DNA of 64,000 nucleotides, from NCBI GenBank assembly GCA_020002185.1, contig CM034533.1, positions 55,297,486 through 55,361,485 on the forward strand, given 5' to 3'. The notes beneath the pieces are model-generated. The model was not told where the DNA came from. It saw only the letters and a program-made list of their open reading frames with translations, and did no database searches. Positions 21,780-30,580 of the stretch are shown piece by piece. Both the position numbers and the translations under genes were made by a program. The stretch's first letter is position 1. The number at the start of each line of letters is the position of its first letter. This DNA comes from Paraescarpia echinospica (lineage: Eukaryota; Annelida; Polychaeta; Sabellida; Siboglinidae).

Positions 21780-22600
21780 AGTGTTTGCATTGCACACATT
21801 AGCAAAGTGATTTAGCTTTTGACACGTGTAGCATCTCCTGCCCCAAGCTTTGCACATTCGCCGATCGTCGTGTGGCGGTCCAACACAGCCTGAGCATGCC
21901 GGTGCTGCCCCTTGTGACGTCTGTACCGCTGCTGACTGCTCACGACTGGTCAATCGTCTCGATGTGTCGCCATCTGGCGACCAAAACTGAAACCTCCACG
22001 TGAAGAGTTGCGCCGCCCCCCGTCATTCGATACGGCGTGGACAGGCCTCGGCACGGACGAAGAAGAGTTTCCAATGATCTTCGACTGCTGTAGCGTAGCT
22101 TCCAGCGTGCGCCCGAACGTCAGTAACTTCTCTAGCGTGATTGTAGGTTCACTTAACCCCTTGTCACGCACTTTTGACATCGCACATTTTTGGATGATTT
22201 GCGACTTCACTTCTCTGTCTTTCTCATGGAACTTACAGTTTTTGGCTAGTTGCTGCAATCATGCATTGAATTGGTCCAGCGTCTCTGACGACGTCTGTTC
22301 AGCCTGTCGGATCTTGAATATTTCATATTCTTCATTGCACTGCGGCCTGAAGTAAGCAGTGAGCTTCCGCTTGGTTTCTGCGAAATCATCATTTTCTGTC
22401 ACCCCCACTGCTTCACTCAATTCAAACACTGCCTCACCAGCATAATGAAGCAACATCGCTCTCATTCTTGTATCGTTCTGAATGTCTTTAGCCACCACAA
22501 AGTTTTCAAAGCGCCGCACCCAACGCTCCCAGCGTTGGCCTGCGCTGTCAGTCGGCTCCAGTGAAAAAGGTGCCACGTCAGCGACAGTTTCCATTTTCAC
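21780..22600 (-). pseudogene. Gypsy 1 gag with zinc knuckle
   Basis: Gag starts at ATG 22600 and covers a retrotransposon-type capsid region (WERWVRRFENFVVAKDI, then AYFRPQCNEEYEIFKIRQAE). TGA at 22259-22261 interrupts the frame at the site of a conserved LxQLAKNC segment, which continues in the same frame to 21950. After a further frame change comes the nucleocapsid knuckle CYTCQKLNHFANVC (CX2CX4HX4C) near 21815. Confidence 0.8.
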
Positions 22601-22668
22601 ACAGAAATTAGACGTAGTCTAGTTCAAAGTAACTCGTAGAGTTGTCAGTTTACCTCGTCGCCAATTAA

Positions 22669-22829
22669 TGTCGTGTATTGGCCGTGGGCTGTGCGTACAA
22701 CGACATTATAGAATGAAGATTCTCGTAGAGAAAGTATGAACACGTTTATTGTGACACAGGCGGAACTAGAGATCCAAAGGAAAAGAGGAAACGGGGCATG
22801 GTAAACGGTTCCGCGATCAAGGATCTAAC
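22669..22829 (-). repeat. 5' LTR of gypsy element 1
   Basis: 161 bp, TG..CA ends, matches 18860-19018. On the coding strand it is followed by the primer-binding site. On its outer side it is followed directly by more internal sequence of the same element rather than by a target-site duplication. Confidence 0.9.
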
Positions 22830-23052
22830 ATTCCTCCCCCTTTAAGAAAAACATAATTAGTATAATTATAAAAATTTAAACTTTTAACGCCAACGAGAGT
22901 CACTTATACGTATCAATGTCATATCCAAGATAGATAGTATGCAATTGTTTATAGTACTAATCTAGTGCTCTCGCGACTAGCTACAGCTACCGAACTCTGT
23001 GTGATCTTCTCAGCGGTACTACCACGTCTGGTACTACACAGGACTGCGACCG
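22830..23052 (-). mobile_element. Partial tandem copy of gypsy 1 internal 3' region
   Basis: This 223-bp stretch is nearly identical to 19019-19240, the internal sequence next to the 3' LTR, including the polypurine tract complement CCTCCCCCTTTAAG. Identity ends at GGACTGCGACCG. The layout is therefore LTR, internal, LTR, partial internal: two elements sharing one LTR, with the second truncated. Confidence 0.9.
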
Positions 23053-23810
23053 AAGCTCGCATGATCATCATTAACGACACAGCTCTTATTAACATCATCA
23101 AGCAAGCTATGTGAAGAGGCGGACACCAGGATGCTGACGATGTGCTGCAGAAGGTGACAAGCAAGGGAGACAGAAGAATGACACATGAACTACTGGCACT
23201 GACGTTGTCGTGCTAGCTCTTAGATTTACTTGCGAACTTGGCTGTGAAAGACTTGTGATAGCAATCGGCACAGGGAAATCATTCCAATACCACGATGCAA
23301 CTGTGTTTGGTCTTGACAAGTGCAAGGAATTGCTTCTCTCCCATGCACTGAACGGGTGTGATACCAAATCGTGTTTCGTTGAAAGAGGCAAACGCACGGC
23401 TTGGGCATCATGGAATGCTTTCAGTGCTGTAACGCCTACGCTGTGTGCTCTTGCTCGACAACTATCCTGAGAGAAGTTCTTCCTACCATCGAGAGGTACG
23501 TTGTTGTACTGTACGACCGGGGCAGTTCTGAGGACGACGGGAACCACACCAGACAGGTCCTCTTCACGTAGAAAGGAAAGGAGATCGGGAAAATACCATC
23601 AACGCAGGATGTCCTCATGCAACACCTGCTCCGAGTGAACTACCAGGGTGGCCACGTCTGGGGCAAGGTCCTGCTGGAAGCAGCAAACCCAATCTAGCAT
23701 ACTTCGGCTTGACTCAAAAGGGGGACGTGCCCCTGGACTTCGTTGGCTCTAGGCAAGTGCCTTTTGTGCCCATTTGGTTGATCTGCCACTGTCGAATGAG
23801 TCATTATATT
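23053..23810 (+). pseudogene. C-terminal part of the interrupted EEADTR-type gene family copy
   Basis: Reading across frames on the plus strand gives RMIIINDTALINIIKQA, EEADTRML, LVIAIGTGKSFQYHDA, LSHALNGCDTKSCFVERGKR, TAWASWNAF, IERYVVVLYDRGSSEDDGNH and VNYQGGHVWGKVLLEAANP. The segments occur in the order expected for the family whose N-terminal part ends at 18858. Several frameshifts and stops break it. Its function is unknown; its repetitive occurrence suggests a transposon-borne gene. Confidence 0.6.
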
Positions 23811-23811
23811 C

Positions 23812-24114
23812 TATACGTGCCAACTCTCTCGGAATTTCCGGGAATCTCCCATATCTCCCGGTCTCCCAGAATACAGGCAAATCTCCCGGATTTTCGCTGA
23901 CAATTCCCAATAGCACCACCCGCCCGTCTTCGAGACAGCGCGACACCACGGGAGACGTGCTGAAACGCATTTCCAGCGGAAAATCTCCAACAGCACCTTC
24001 TCCCGTCTTCCGATGTCAAGATCCGAGACAGCGCAACGAGACAGCGCAACACGGGAAGCGTACTGAACCGCTGATGAATCTCCCGGATTTCAACTATAAA
24101 AGTTCGCAGATATA
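23812..24114. mobile_element. MITE-like element, second copy
   Basis: Contains the same ordered blocks as 15204-15486: GTGCCAACTCTC at the left, CCCGTCTTCGAGACAGCGCG, ATCTCCAACAGCACCTTC, GTCAAGATCCGAGACAGCGC and GAACCGCTGATGAATC. One internal segment (GAGACAGCGCAAC) is duplicated. Bases 24115-24410 to the right show nothing assignable. Confidence 0.65.
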
Positions 24115-24639
24115 ATATTGGGATTCACGGAAGTCGAGGTCTCCGTCTTGGAATTGGAGCGCCTGTCGGACATGTGTCTGCACTGTTCTAACGGGCAGTA
24201 CACTTGCGACCGACGATGTCAGTTAAAGGGAATAAAAACATCTATTGCTTGAATTCATGTTATATTACATCCTGCTATCTATTTCCACGTCCACCAAGCA
24301 AAAAAAAGCAAAAAATTCAATGAAGTAGAAATTCCACATTTTATGCTGTACATCCGGACATTTTCGAATATGCATATTTTTGGCGCGCTTTTCGGAATGC
24401 CGAGATGTGACGTCACTTATGACTCAAACTCGCATCAGGCTGACCCTTTTCATGCATTCAGAGCATGTTTACAAGTATAGCTTTTGGGTCGAAACGAGCG
24501 TCAGAATGAGTTATTGTGCAATTTTCCGACGTAATACAAACACTAGTCATCATAGAGGAACAAGCAGTTATCTTACGGTTCCACATGAATCCAATTTTAT
24601 TCAAAACAACGTATGCAAATGGGCCTACAAGACGACTAG

Positions 24640-24803
24640 TGCCAGTATAGAAGAGAAAGGCTCGATAACGACGAGAACATTTATTGAACAGACTTATCTC
24701 AAAACGGAAGTCGAGGCAAGAGAGCGTACAACAGGAACAAGGTATGGAATTAACCAACGCAATAATACAGGAAGCGGAAATGTGATATTTATCCAATATG
24801 GCG
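24640..24803 (-). repeat. 3' LTR of gypsy element 2
   Basis: 164 bp, same length as its partner. It differs at scattered bases (for example GAAAGGCTCG against GAAAAACTCG and ATATTTATCC against ATACTTATCC). The outer boundary is set by where the inverted-repeat host sequence ends at GACGACTAG. Confidence 0.85.
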
Positions 24804-24962
24804 TGACCACTTTCTTTTCTCCTTCACTAATCTAATAATAGCACATAAGCTTGTAAGGTTATAACGTGATAGTCTATATGACATACACATATGCAGTAGA
24901 GTCAATATGGGCATATGTCACACAAAATATGCAGTAGAGTCAATAGATCCATGGCACATGTA

Positions 24963-26498
24963 TTATAACTCATAGTCTTGTAGATATGCAGGATTATTAC
25001 GTCTGCGGATGGGCCGGGTGGGCCTCACGTTGTCACTGGGTGTGGTTGGTGGTTTCGGTAGCGCGGTTGTAGGGGCCTCGGGTGGCGCTGTGATCGTCAG
25101 TGGAGCCTCGGGCGGTGCTGCGATTACTAATGGGATTTCGGGTGGAGTTGCATTCGCTTGGACATCAGGCGGGGTGTCGTCTTCGTATGGCGGGACGTCT
25201 TCCGTGTCATCTCCATCCTCACGATGGCGCGTGGGTATTGTGGTCGACATATGACCGGGTACTAAATAGCACTCGGATAGTCGCACCTTGTATGATGAAG
25301 TGCGTAGTTGAGATCCGCTAAATTTGCTAATGTAGCACCAGCTATCTTCGATAGAGGTGACTAGATAACGGTCTCGAGCTTGCGACTTATTGCGGTCGGA
25401 TAGTACGTAAACCAAGTCACCGACATGAATTATCGGTACAGGCGCCTCTTTGCCGCGAGGAGCCTTCGACGTCTGGCTGTGTGCGTGATTTTGTAGGCGA
25501 GACTGATGTTGTTCAGCGATGATGGCACGATCTAAAATAGGCAACTGCGCGTTGGAAAACTGGTCTCGTTGGAACCATATTTCGCGTGCCGATAGGCCGC
25601 GACCGCGGATTCTGGAGTTGAGTTGAGAGGTAGCAATTGCCAGTATAAGAGGTGACACCGGTCCCCCGCCAGGCTCCTGTCGTAGCAGCTCATCTTCAAC
25701 CTCTGACACAGCTTTCTCGGCTATGGGGTTTTTGTTAGAGTTTTTGATTCTCCCTATCTCCAAACGAATACCCAAACGTAGCAGAGTTGGGTCGTTCACG
25801 AGAGCGATGAACCCTGGGGCTGGATCCACGCGGATGATCGCAGGGGGCCCGTCGAGGGGTCGAAACTCTGTGCAGAGTCGAGCGAGGCAGTCACGTAACG
25901 CGTCATGGCGTTCGCTCTCGATGATGCACGTAGAAGTGTATGAGCTAACGGTTTCGCGGACGACAAATATGAGTTGTCGGTTACGCTTGATAACATCTGC
26001 TGCGAACGAAACACCAATCGCTTCGGGAGCGTCGGTCGTTGTTTGTTCGATGAGTGTAGTCGGGATATTTTTTTGTGACATGCATGTATGGCATGCGTCG
26101 GTCACTCGCTCAATCGCGTTGTCGATGTCCAATGCGAAGAAGTTGCGACGAACTACGAGTTTGAGTTGGTGTTTTGATGGGTGGCTCAGCTTTAGGTGGA
26201 TTGCTGTTAGTAAGCCATCTAACACTTGTCGTGGAACTATGATAAGTTCTTTGGTTGGCGCGAATGGTATGTCGCACTTGACAACGATGACGCCGTCGCG
26301 AGCCAACGTTGTAGTAGATAAGTAACGTTTTACGTCCTTGGCGTTGGTTACTTTTTTGGATGGACGCGTGCCTTGTTTTAGGTGAGCTCTGACGCGCCGT
26401 AGGTCAGAGCACTCTAATTGTGTAGAGAGCCATGCGGACCTGCTCGTGAACGTAAGGCGAGTGGAGCCGGATATGATATCTTCCACAGCAACACTCAT
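24963..26498 (-). CDS. Gypsy 2 integrase region (511 codons)
   Basis: The zinc-binding part shows HLKLSHPSKHQL followed by CHTCMSQK. The catalytic core shows GVSFAADVIK (D), IIRVDPAPGFIAL (D) and NKNPIAEKAVSEVEDEL (E), the D,D-35-E pattern. A chromo- or GPY-like segment (IHVGDLVYVLSDRNKSQARD) follows near residue 355, then a Pro/Thr/Ala-rich tail with a repeated APPEAPLTI unit. The frame is continuous with RNase H upstream except for one stop at 26550-26552, so it is part of a single pol read-through. Confidence 0.8.
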   Translation of the reverse strand: MSVAVEDIISGSTRLTFTSRSAWLSTQLECSDLRRVRAHLKQGTRPSKKVTNAKDVKRYLSTTTLARDGVIVVKCDIPFAPTKELIIVPRQVLDGLLTAIHLKLSHPSKHQLKLVVRRNFFALDIDNAIERVTDACHTCMSQKNIPTTLIEQTTTDAPEAIGVSFAADVIKRNRQLIFVVRETVSSYTSTCIIESERHDALRDCLARLCTEFRPLDGPPAIIRVDPAPGFIALVNDPTLLRLGIRLEIGRIKNSNKNPIAEKAVSEVEDELLRQEPGGGPVSPLILAIATSQLNSRIRGRGLSAREIWFQRDQFSNAQLPILDRAIIAEQHQSRLQNHAHSQTSKAPRGKEAPVPIIHVGDLVYVLSDRNKSQARDRYLVTSIEDSWCYISKFSGSQLRTSSYKVRLSECYLVPGHMSTTIPTRHREDGDDTEDVPPYEDDTPPDVQANATPPEIPLVIAAPPEAPLTITAPPEAPTTALPKPPTTPSDNVRPTRPIRRRNNPAYLQDYEL

Positions 26499-26549
26499 AA
26501 CGACAGATTGTTCGATTTGCGATATGAAAGAACATATCTGGCAATGTGG

Positions 26550-27647
26550 TTAATGGCATTCCAGTGCGTTTCTGCTTGCGAAGTCGGATGGTATGTTTGA
26601 TGAACCCGCCAGGTGGCGCACTGTGACTTGGTATCGGGCGACAACTGACAGAAACGATGTCACGCGAGGGCTAGATGAAAATTCGCCACGGCATAGTTTG
26701 TCAATGGCCTGCACACACGGTTTGCTGTCGGTGAGTAGACACGGCTTCGACTTTGATTGTATGATGTACGGGCTGAAGTGTTTGACTGCTGCAGCAATGC
26801 CTAACGCTTCGATTTCGCAGGGTAGCCATGTAACTTGGTGTTTCTTTAGTTTGGCGCTGAAAAACCCGGCAAGACGGGTCTGTCCATTTCGCGAAACGTA
26901 TAGTGTGGATCCGATGCCACGTTTGGTAACCGAACCGTCGGTAACGATCCATAGTTGGTCACTGGGCCGCGGTAATGTGATCGATCTGTTGGTGGAGAGT
27001 GTGTTTTGGGCTATACGGAACGCCACGCGGATGTCATCAGTCCATGTCAATGTCTCCTGTGATTTCATGCCCGCAATGTACGACTCGAGGGGTGCAAGTA
27101 CTTTGGAACACTGAGAAATGACGCGTCCCAACACTTTATATGCTCCAACGAAGGAACGAAGTCCCAGAACGGTTTGTGGCGGTGTGCACGATGCCAGAGT
27201 AGCGATGCGGTGAGGACTGGCATGTAGTGTACCTTCTAACCACACCCAGCCTAGGATGGTCGTTGATTTGGGGCAAACCCTGGTCTTCTTTGCTGAAAGT
27301 CGTAAGTCGCATCGAGCAAGGGCATCAAGGACACGACTCCAGTTGTCTAGTAGTTCTTGTGGCGAGTTGCCCCCGCAGTACAAATCGTCAGCCAACTTGG
27401 CGACGACGCCCTCTTGTAACAGATCACCAAAGACTCGGCACGTGAGTTCTTCCAATGCCGTCTCAGAGCCGGGCATGCCCATGGCACATCGTGTGGACAC
27501 GAGAACTCCACGAAAGGGTGTCGCAACTCCGCAGTATTTGAGTGAGTCCTTCGATAGAGGGATCTGATAGAATGCATTCGTCAAGTCTGATACAACTATG
27601 TACTTCCAGCAAGCTATGGATCTTAGTGTCGAATCCACGTCTGGCAT
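26550..27647 (-). CDS. Gypsy 2 reverse transcriptase C-half and RNase H
   Basis: Contains [29 protein letters not shown] and the catalytic segment [14 protein letters not shown], where the first position of the usual YxDD is Leu and the third and fourth are Asp-Asp. RNase H follows with [34 protein letters not shown] and LLTDSKPC, so the D-E-D residues are present. It ends [19 protein letters not shown], the normal end of gypsy RNase H. It is in the same frame as the preceding open segment, separated by TAA at 27681-27683. Confidence 0.8.
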   Translation of the reverse strand: MPDVDSTLRSIACWKYIVVSDLTNAFYQIPLSKDSLKYCGVATPFRGVLVSTRCAMGMPGSETALEELTCRVFGDLLQEGVVAKLADDLYCGGNSPQELLDNWSRVLDALARCDLRLSAKKTRVCPKSTTILGWVWLEGTLHASPHRIATLASCTPPQTVLGLRSFVGAYKVLGRVISQCSKVLAPLESYIAGMKSQETLTWTDDIRVAFRIAQNTLSTNRSITLPRPSDQLWIVTDGSVTKRGIGSTLYVSRNGQTRLAGFFSAKLKKHQVTWLPCEIEALGIAAAVKHFSPYIIQSKSKPCLLTDSKPCVQAIDKLCRGEFSSSPRVTSFLSVVARYQVTVRHLAGSSNIPSDFASRNALECH

Positions 27648-27680
27648 GAGAGAAGGCTGCGGCTTGCTGTAACGTCCTAC

Positions 27681-28487
27681 TTACGTGAAGGCAGTGACGA
27701 GTCGTGATCCTCCATTAGCTTTGCGTACGAGAAATGATGGGTTAAGGTATTCGATCACCACCCCGATATCTTCTGGACGACGGAATACACCGCCTGCCTC
27801 CAAATCATCAAACTTTTCCTGAAGTTCGACGAGTTTGTCGCGAGCGTATTGCGGATATCTCCCCTTTCGCTGCGGGGGTTGGACTGGTCCCATGTTTACA
27901 GTTGCTGTGAATGGGCCCGCATGCCCGTTGTATCCTACGATTTTCGAATTGAACACGGTGTCAAATTGTTGATGCAGATTGCGGAACTGGTTGCGCAAGT
28001 CGTCAGACAAGATGTTGCCACTGTCTAGTTCGATAGTGTCTGGAAATTGCACGTCTGCTGCGTGTGTGCTTGTGTTTTTGATTACGATATCTTCCACGTA
28101 GTTGGTGTCACATGCTGTGGTACCACGCACTTGGCAAAAGTGCTCGTTGCGTCCTATTTTCAAGGGATGTGAACACGTGTTTAGTAAACGGATTTTGTCC
28201 CCGACTGCCTCGACAATGGCGGTTTGGGGCCAATCTTGGTAGTGCAATGTTGACTTATGATCGTTACGAGGTTCGATCGCCAATACAAGATCGTCGAGTG
28301 CTGATGGAATAGACAGTTCTATGTAGTCGCCTGGCCAAACAGTAGTGCACGCGGGTGGCGCACGCAACACGTAGGCCTGCGCTCTGCGAATCGTGTGATA
28401 TTGGTAACGGTTGACGTTCTCCATCCCGTAGTGTATCACAGTTTCGTCAATGCTGATCTGATTTTTGGCGGGACGAACGGATGTCAT
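27681..28487 (-). CDS. Gypsy 2 pol linker and reverse transcriptase N-half
   Basis: About 268 codons. The last part reads GPFTATVNMGP, RKGRYPQYARDKLVELQEKF and YLNPSFLVRKANGGSRLV, the entry of the reverse-transcriptase fingers. TAA at 27681 follows directly, and the polymerase continues in the same frame beyond it. The first part overlaps the end of gag by 41 bp in another frame; the shared sequence around TGACATC suggests a frameshift mutation rather than a programmed overlap. Confidence 0.7.
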   Translation of the reverse strand: MTSVRPAKNQISIDETVIHYGMENVNRYQYHTIRRAQAYVLRAPPACTTVWPGDYIELSIPSALDDLVLAIEPRNDHKSTLHYQDWPQTAIVEAVGDKIRLLNTCSHPLKIGRNEHFCQVRGTTACDTNYVEDIVIKNTSTHAADVQFPDTIELDSGNILSDDLRNQFRNLHQQFDTVFNSKIVGYNGHAGPFTATVNMGPVQPPQRKGRYPQYARDKLVELQEKFDDLEAGGVFRRPEDIGVVIEYLNPSFLVRKANGGSRLVTAFT

Positions 28488-29694
28488 TGGTTGTCATGAA
28501 TGGTGTTCCCGCAAGTACATTGACATCCAAGTCTTTAACGACAAGGGCATCGAGGTGTAGGTCAAGATTATCCCGCGATAACACGAGCCTTGTTTCTCCG
28601 ACTACATTGAGTGGGGTTACACCATCAGCTTGTCTTGCGAGCTGGGAGCTTTTGGTGATTTTTGCACCAATTGACCTGGCCACCGTCTCTCTAATCATGT
28701 TGGTTTCGGCCCCAGTGTCGAGGGTAAGACGTATTGGGTGGTGACGATGGAACGCCTTGGAGAATGGAGACTGTTTCGTATTTACGCGACAAGTCGCCGA
28801 CACTTTTTGTACGTCATTGACGTAGCCGTTATTCGCCGGTGGTTCCTCGTCTCCGCTGTCTTCGCAGTTTAGTCCTGTCACGTTGCGTGCCTTAGTCATG
28901 AACAGTCTGTCTTGCTCGGGCAAGTACTTGCAAGCGCTTAGATAGTGGTCTACTATCGGTCTACCAGCCTGCTTACAGAGTGGGCATTGTTTTGCTCGTT
29001 GGGTTCGTTGGTAGCTTTGTGGGCGAGCGGGCCCAGAGCGTGTGCGTGGTTGGTAGTAGGTTGACTGTCTCAGGATTTTTGTCTCTGACATAGAATGGAT
29101 CTCGTCCAGTAGGGACCCCAGGGCCTGAGAGATCTCTGGTTTAAGACTGGCTAGCGTGCGGCTCCGCAATTCGGTTCCGTAGCGCTGTTTTACGAGTCTA
29201 GATAGCTCCTGATGGATAAGTCTAAGCCAGCTCAATACAACCATGTTCTCTAGCGACGGTGATAAGTCCTCATCTACGGTCGGGAACTCGTCGTGGTGTG
29301 ATATACCGCCACCCACTGTCAACAGACTATCATCAACGAACGCCAGGAGGCGTTGGAATAGGTCCTCGTGGTTTTCGTCTGATTCAAGTTTTATGTCGGC
29401 GAAATCTATGAAGTGAGCGCCGCTTGTCTGAAACCCGAAGTGAAGTCTGATTGCCTGCCATATGGAGTTGACAGATGTCGAGTTTTTGACGATGGTATTT
29501 CGCGATATGATCGGACAGAAGTTGGCAATCTGCCCAAGCATTAATTCTAAGTGGGCGACTTTTTGTTGTGCCGTTCGCCTAACCAAGCCTGGTGTGTCTT
29601 CGGTATCGTCAAGTAAGCCTCTGTGTGGAGAAGTGTTAGTTTTCTTTCCCCATGTTACCTGGTCGAGTAGGAATGGTGCGAAATTCGCGTCCAA
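28447..29694 (-). CDS. Gypsy 2 gag plus protease (415 codons)
   Basis: The N-terminal 230 residues are a capsid-like domain with LENMVVLSWLRLIHQEL and LVKQRYGTELRSRTLASLKP. A CCHC-like knuckle follows (CPLCKQAG..DHYLSAC, near residues 237-256). The aspartic protease motif LTLDTGAETNMI lies near residue 340, with LAGTPFM as its flap-side C-terminal segment. Gag and protease share one frame, so the ancestor probably made a single polyprotein. Confidence 0.8.
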   Translation of the reverse strand: MDANFAPFLLDQVTWGKKTNTSPHRGLLDDTEDTPGLVRRTAQQKVAHLELMLGQIANFCPIISRNTIVKNSTSVNSIWQAIRLHFGFQTSGAHFIDFADIKLESDENHEDLFQRLLAFVDDSLLTVGGGISHHDEFPTVDEDLSPSLENMVVLSWLRLIHQELSRLVKQRYGTELRSRTLASLKPEISQALGSLLDEIHSMSETKILRQSTYYQPRTRSGPARPQSYQRTQRAKQCPLCKQAGRPIVDHYLSACKYLPEQDRLFMTKARNVTGLNCEDSGDEEPPANNGYVNDVQKVSATCRVNTKQSPFSKAFHRHHPIRLTLDTGAETNMIRETVARSIGAKITKSSQLARQADGVTPLNVVGETRLVLSRDNLDLHLDALVVKDLDVNVLAGTPFMTTNDIRSSRQKSDQH

Positions 29695-29951
29695 TGATAG
29701 AGTATGTTAGAGGTTTTGGCGCCAGCTCTCATATGACGTCAGTGTTTCGTGTTTTGAAAGAGACCACTGTTTTGGAGCTCTCTGTGACTGAGCCATTGTC
29801 GCGTTTGGCGTGTAGCTCAATCGTGTATGCAAATGCCGGCAATGTTCAATGTTCAATGTTAATTACTGCGTACAGAAAGTAAGCATTTGTCGTGCCGTTT
29901 GTTTGGCTATACGAGTATCTAACCACTTCAGTAGTGAAAACGCTGCCACCA

Positions 29952-30115
29952 CGCCAATACAGAATGGAAAAACTCGATAACGACGAGAACATTTATTGAA
30001 CAGACTTATCTCAAAACGGAAGTCGAGGCAAGAGAGCGTACAACAGGAACAAGGTATGGAATTAACCAACGCAATAATACAGGAAGCGGAAATGTGATAC
30101 TTATCCAATATGGCG
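29952..30115 (-). repeat. 5' LTR of gypsy element 2
   Basis: 164 bp partner of 24640-24803. Its right edge abuts TAGGTTTCGCC, where the interrupted inverted-repeat arm resumes. Confidence 0.85.
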
Positions 30116-30307
30116 TAGGTTTCGCCGAGCTTGGGGTCGTTTTCAGAATAATTATATCGAATGCAACCAACGGGAGATAATCTACACCAATAAACATACA
30201 CAGCAAACATATATTGTATCCAGCTACATAAAGTAACGTGTATAATATCATAATATCACTAGAATATCGATATATGAAGGAGTTGTACAATTTACCATAA
30301 CAACTTA

Positions 30308-30475
30308 TGTTTAAAAATAAAATCGACACATACCTCAGAAGGGCTGGATATATGTAGATAAAAGGGTTGGACTCTCGATAAGCCAAAGGGCTTCCTTGTC
30401 CACCTGCCATCTAGAGTTAATTCTCTGGATGGCAATCTTGTTAAATCTTGTTAAATCTTGTTAAACTTAAATCAG
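30308..30475 (+). mobile_element. CR1-like LINE 3' tail
   Basis: The plus strand encodes FKNKIDTYLRRAGYM and then carries the CR1-like 3' UTR (CGATAAGCCAAAGGGCTTCC, CACCTGCCATCTAG), ending in repeats of TTAAATCTTG. It matches the inverse of the LINE ends at 33662 and 38707. Only about 170 bp are present, so this is a strongly 5'-truncated insertion within the loop of the inverted-repeat element. Confidence 0.8.
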
Positions 30476-30489
30476 TTACAGAGTTTCCG

Positions 30490-30580
30490 CTGGTCCCGCT
30501 AGCTCAGTGGGTAGGAGTGTTGGTTACTGGTCATTTGTTTTACAATCGGGCGACGCCGGTTCAATCCTGACAGCATGCAA
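30490..30580 (+). ncRNA. tRNA-like sequence / SINE head with pol III promoter boxes
   Basis: TAGCTCAGTGGGTAGGAG matches the pol III A box and D-loop of tRNAs, and CGGTTCAATCC, about 45 bp on, matches the B box and T-loop. The spacing fits a tRNA gene. I cannot close a good acceptor stem (GGTCCCG pairs poorly with the region after the B box) or assign an anticodon with confidence, so a tRNA-derived SINE or decayed tRNA gene is likelier than a working tRNA. Confidence 0.55.

Larger units (their letters stand above)
18860..22829 (-). mobile_element. Ty3/gypsy LTR retrotransposon (Mag-like), defective
   Basis: LTRs at 18860-19018 and 22669-22829 flank a minus-strand gag-pol. Each LTR reads TGTCGTGTAYTGGCC..ATCTAACA on the plus strand, so it has TG..CA ends. 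On the coding strand the primer-binding site TGGCGACGAGGTAA lies just inside the 5' LTR, and the polypurine tract AAAGGGGGAGGA adjoins the 3' LTR. Gag, protease, reverse transcriptase and integrase are present. It is dead: there is an in-frame stop and a frameshift in gag, a deletion of RNase H, and a frameshift after integrase. No env-like gene is seen. Confidence 0.9.
24640..30115 (-). mobile_element. Ty3/gypsy-type LTR retrotransposon 2, nearly intact
   Basis: LTRs of 164 bp (24640-24803 and 29952-30115) share CTCGATAACGACGAGAAC and AACGGAAGTCGAGGCAAGAG. On the coding strand a polypurine tract GGAGAAAAGAAAGTGG adjoins the 3' LTR, and a TGGTGGCAGCG primer-site candidate lies 2 bases inside the 5' LTR. 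The order gag, protease, reverse transcriptase, RNase H, integrase is that of Ty3/gypsy. Flanks share a short TAG, and the host sequence is continuous across the insertion. Visible lesions are one frameshift and two in-frame stops. No env-like frame is seen. Confidence 0.88.

Noticed and set aside
24963..29694. Endogenous retrovirus with env
   Set aside because: No frame between integrase and the 3' LTR and no membrane-protein signature; the content is gag-pol only, so an LTR retrotransposon.
30490..30580. Functional tRNA gene
   Set aside because: A and B boxes are present, but a proper acceptor stem and clear anticodon arm could not be drawn; listed as tRNA-like only.
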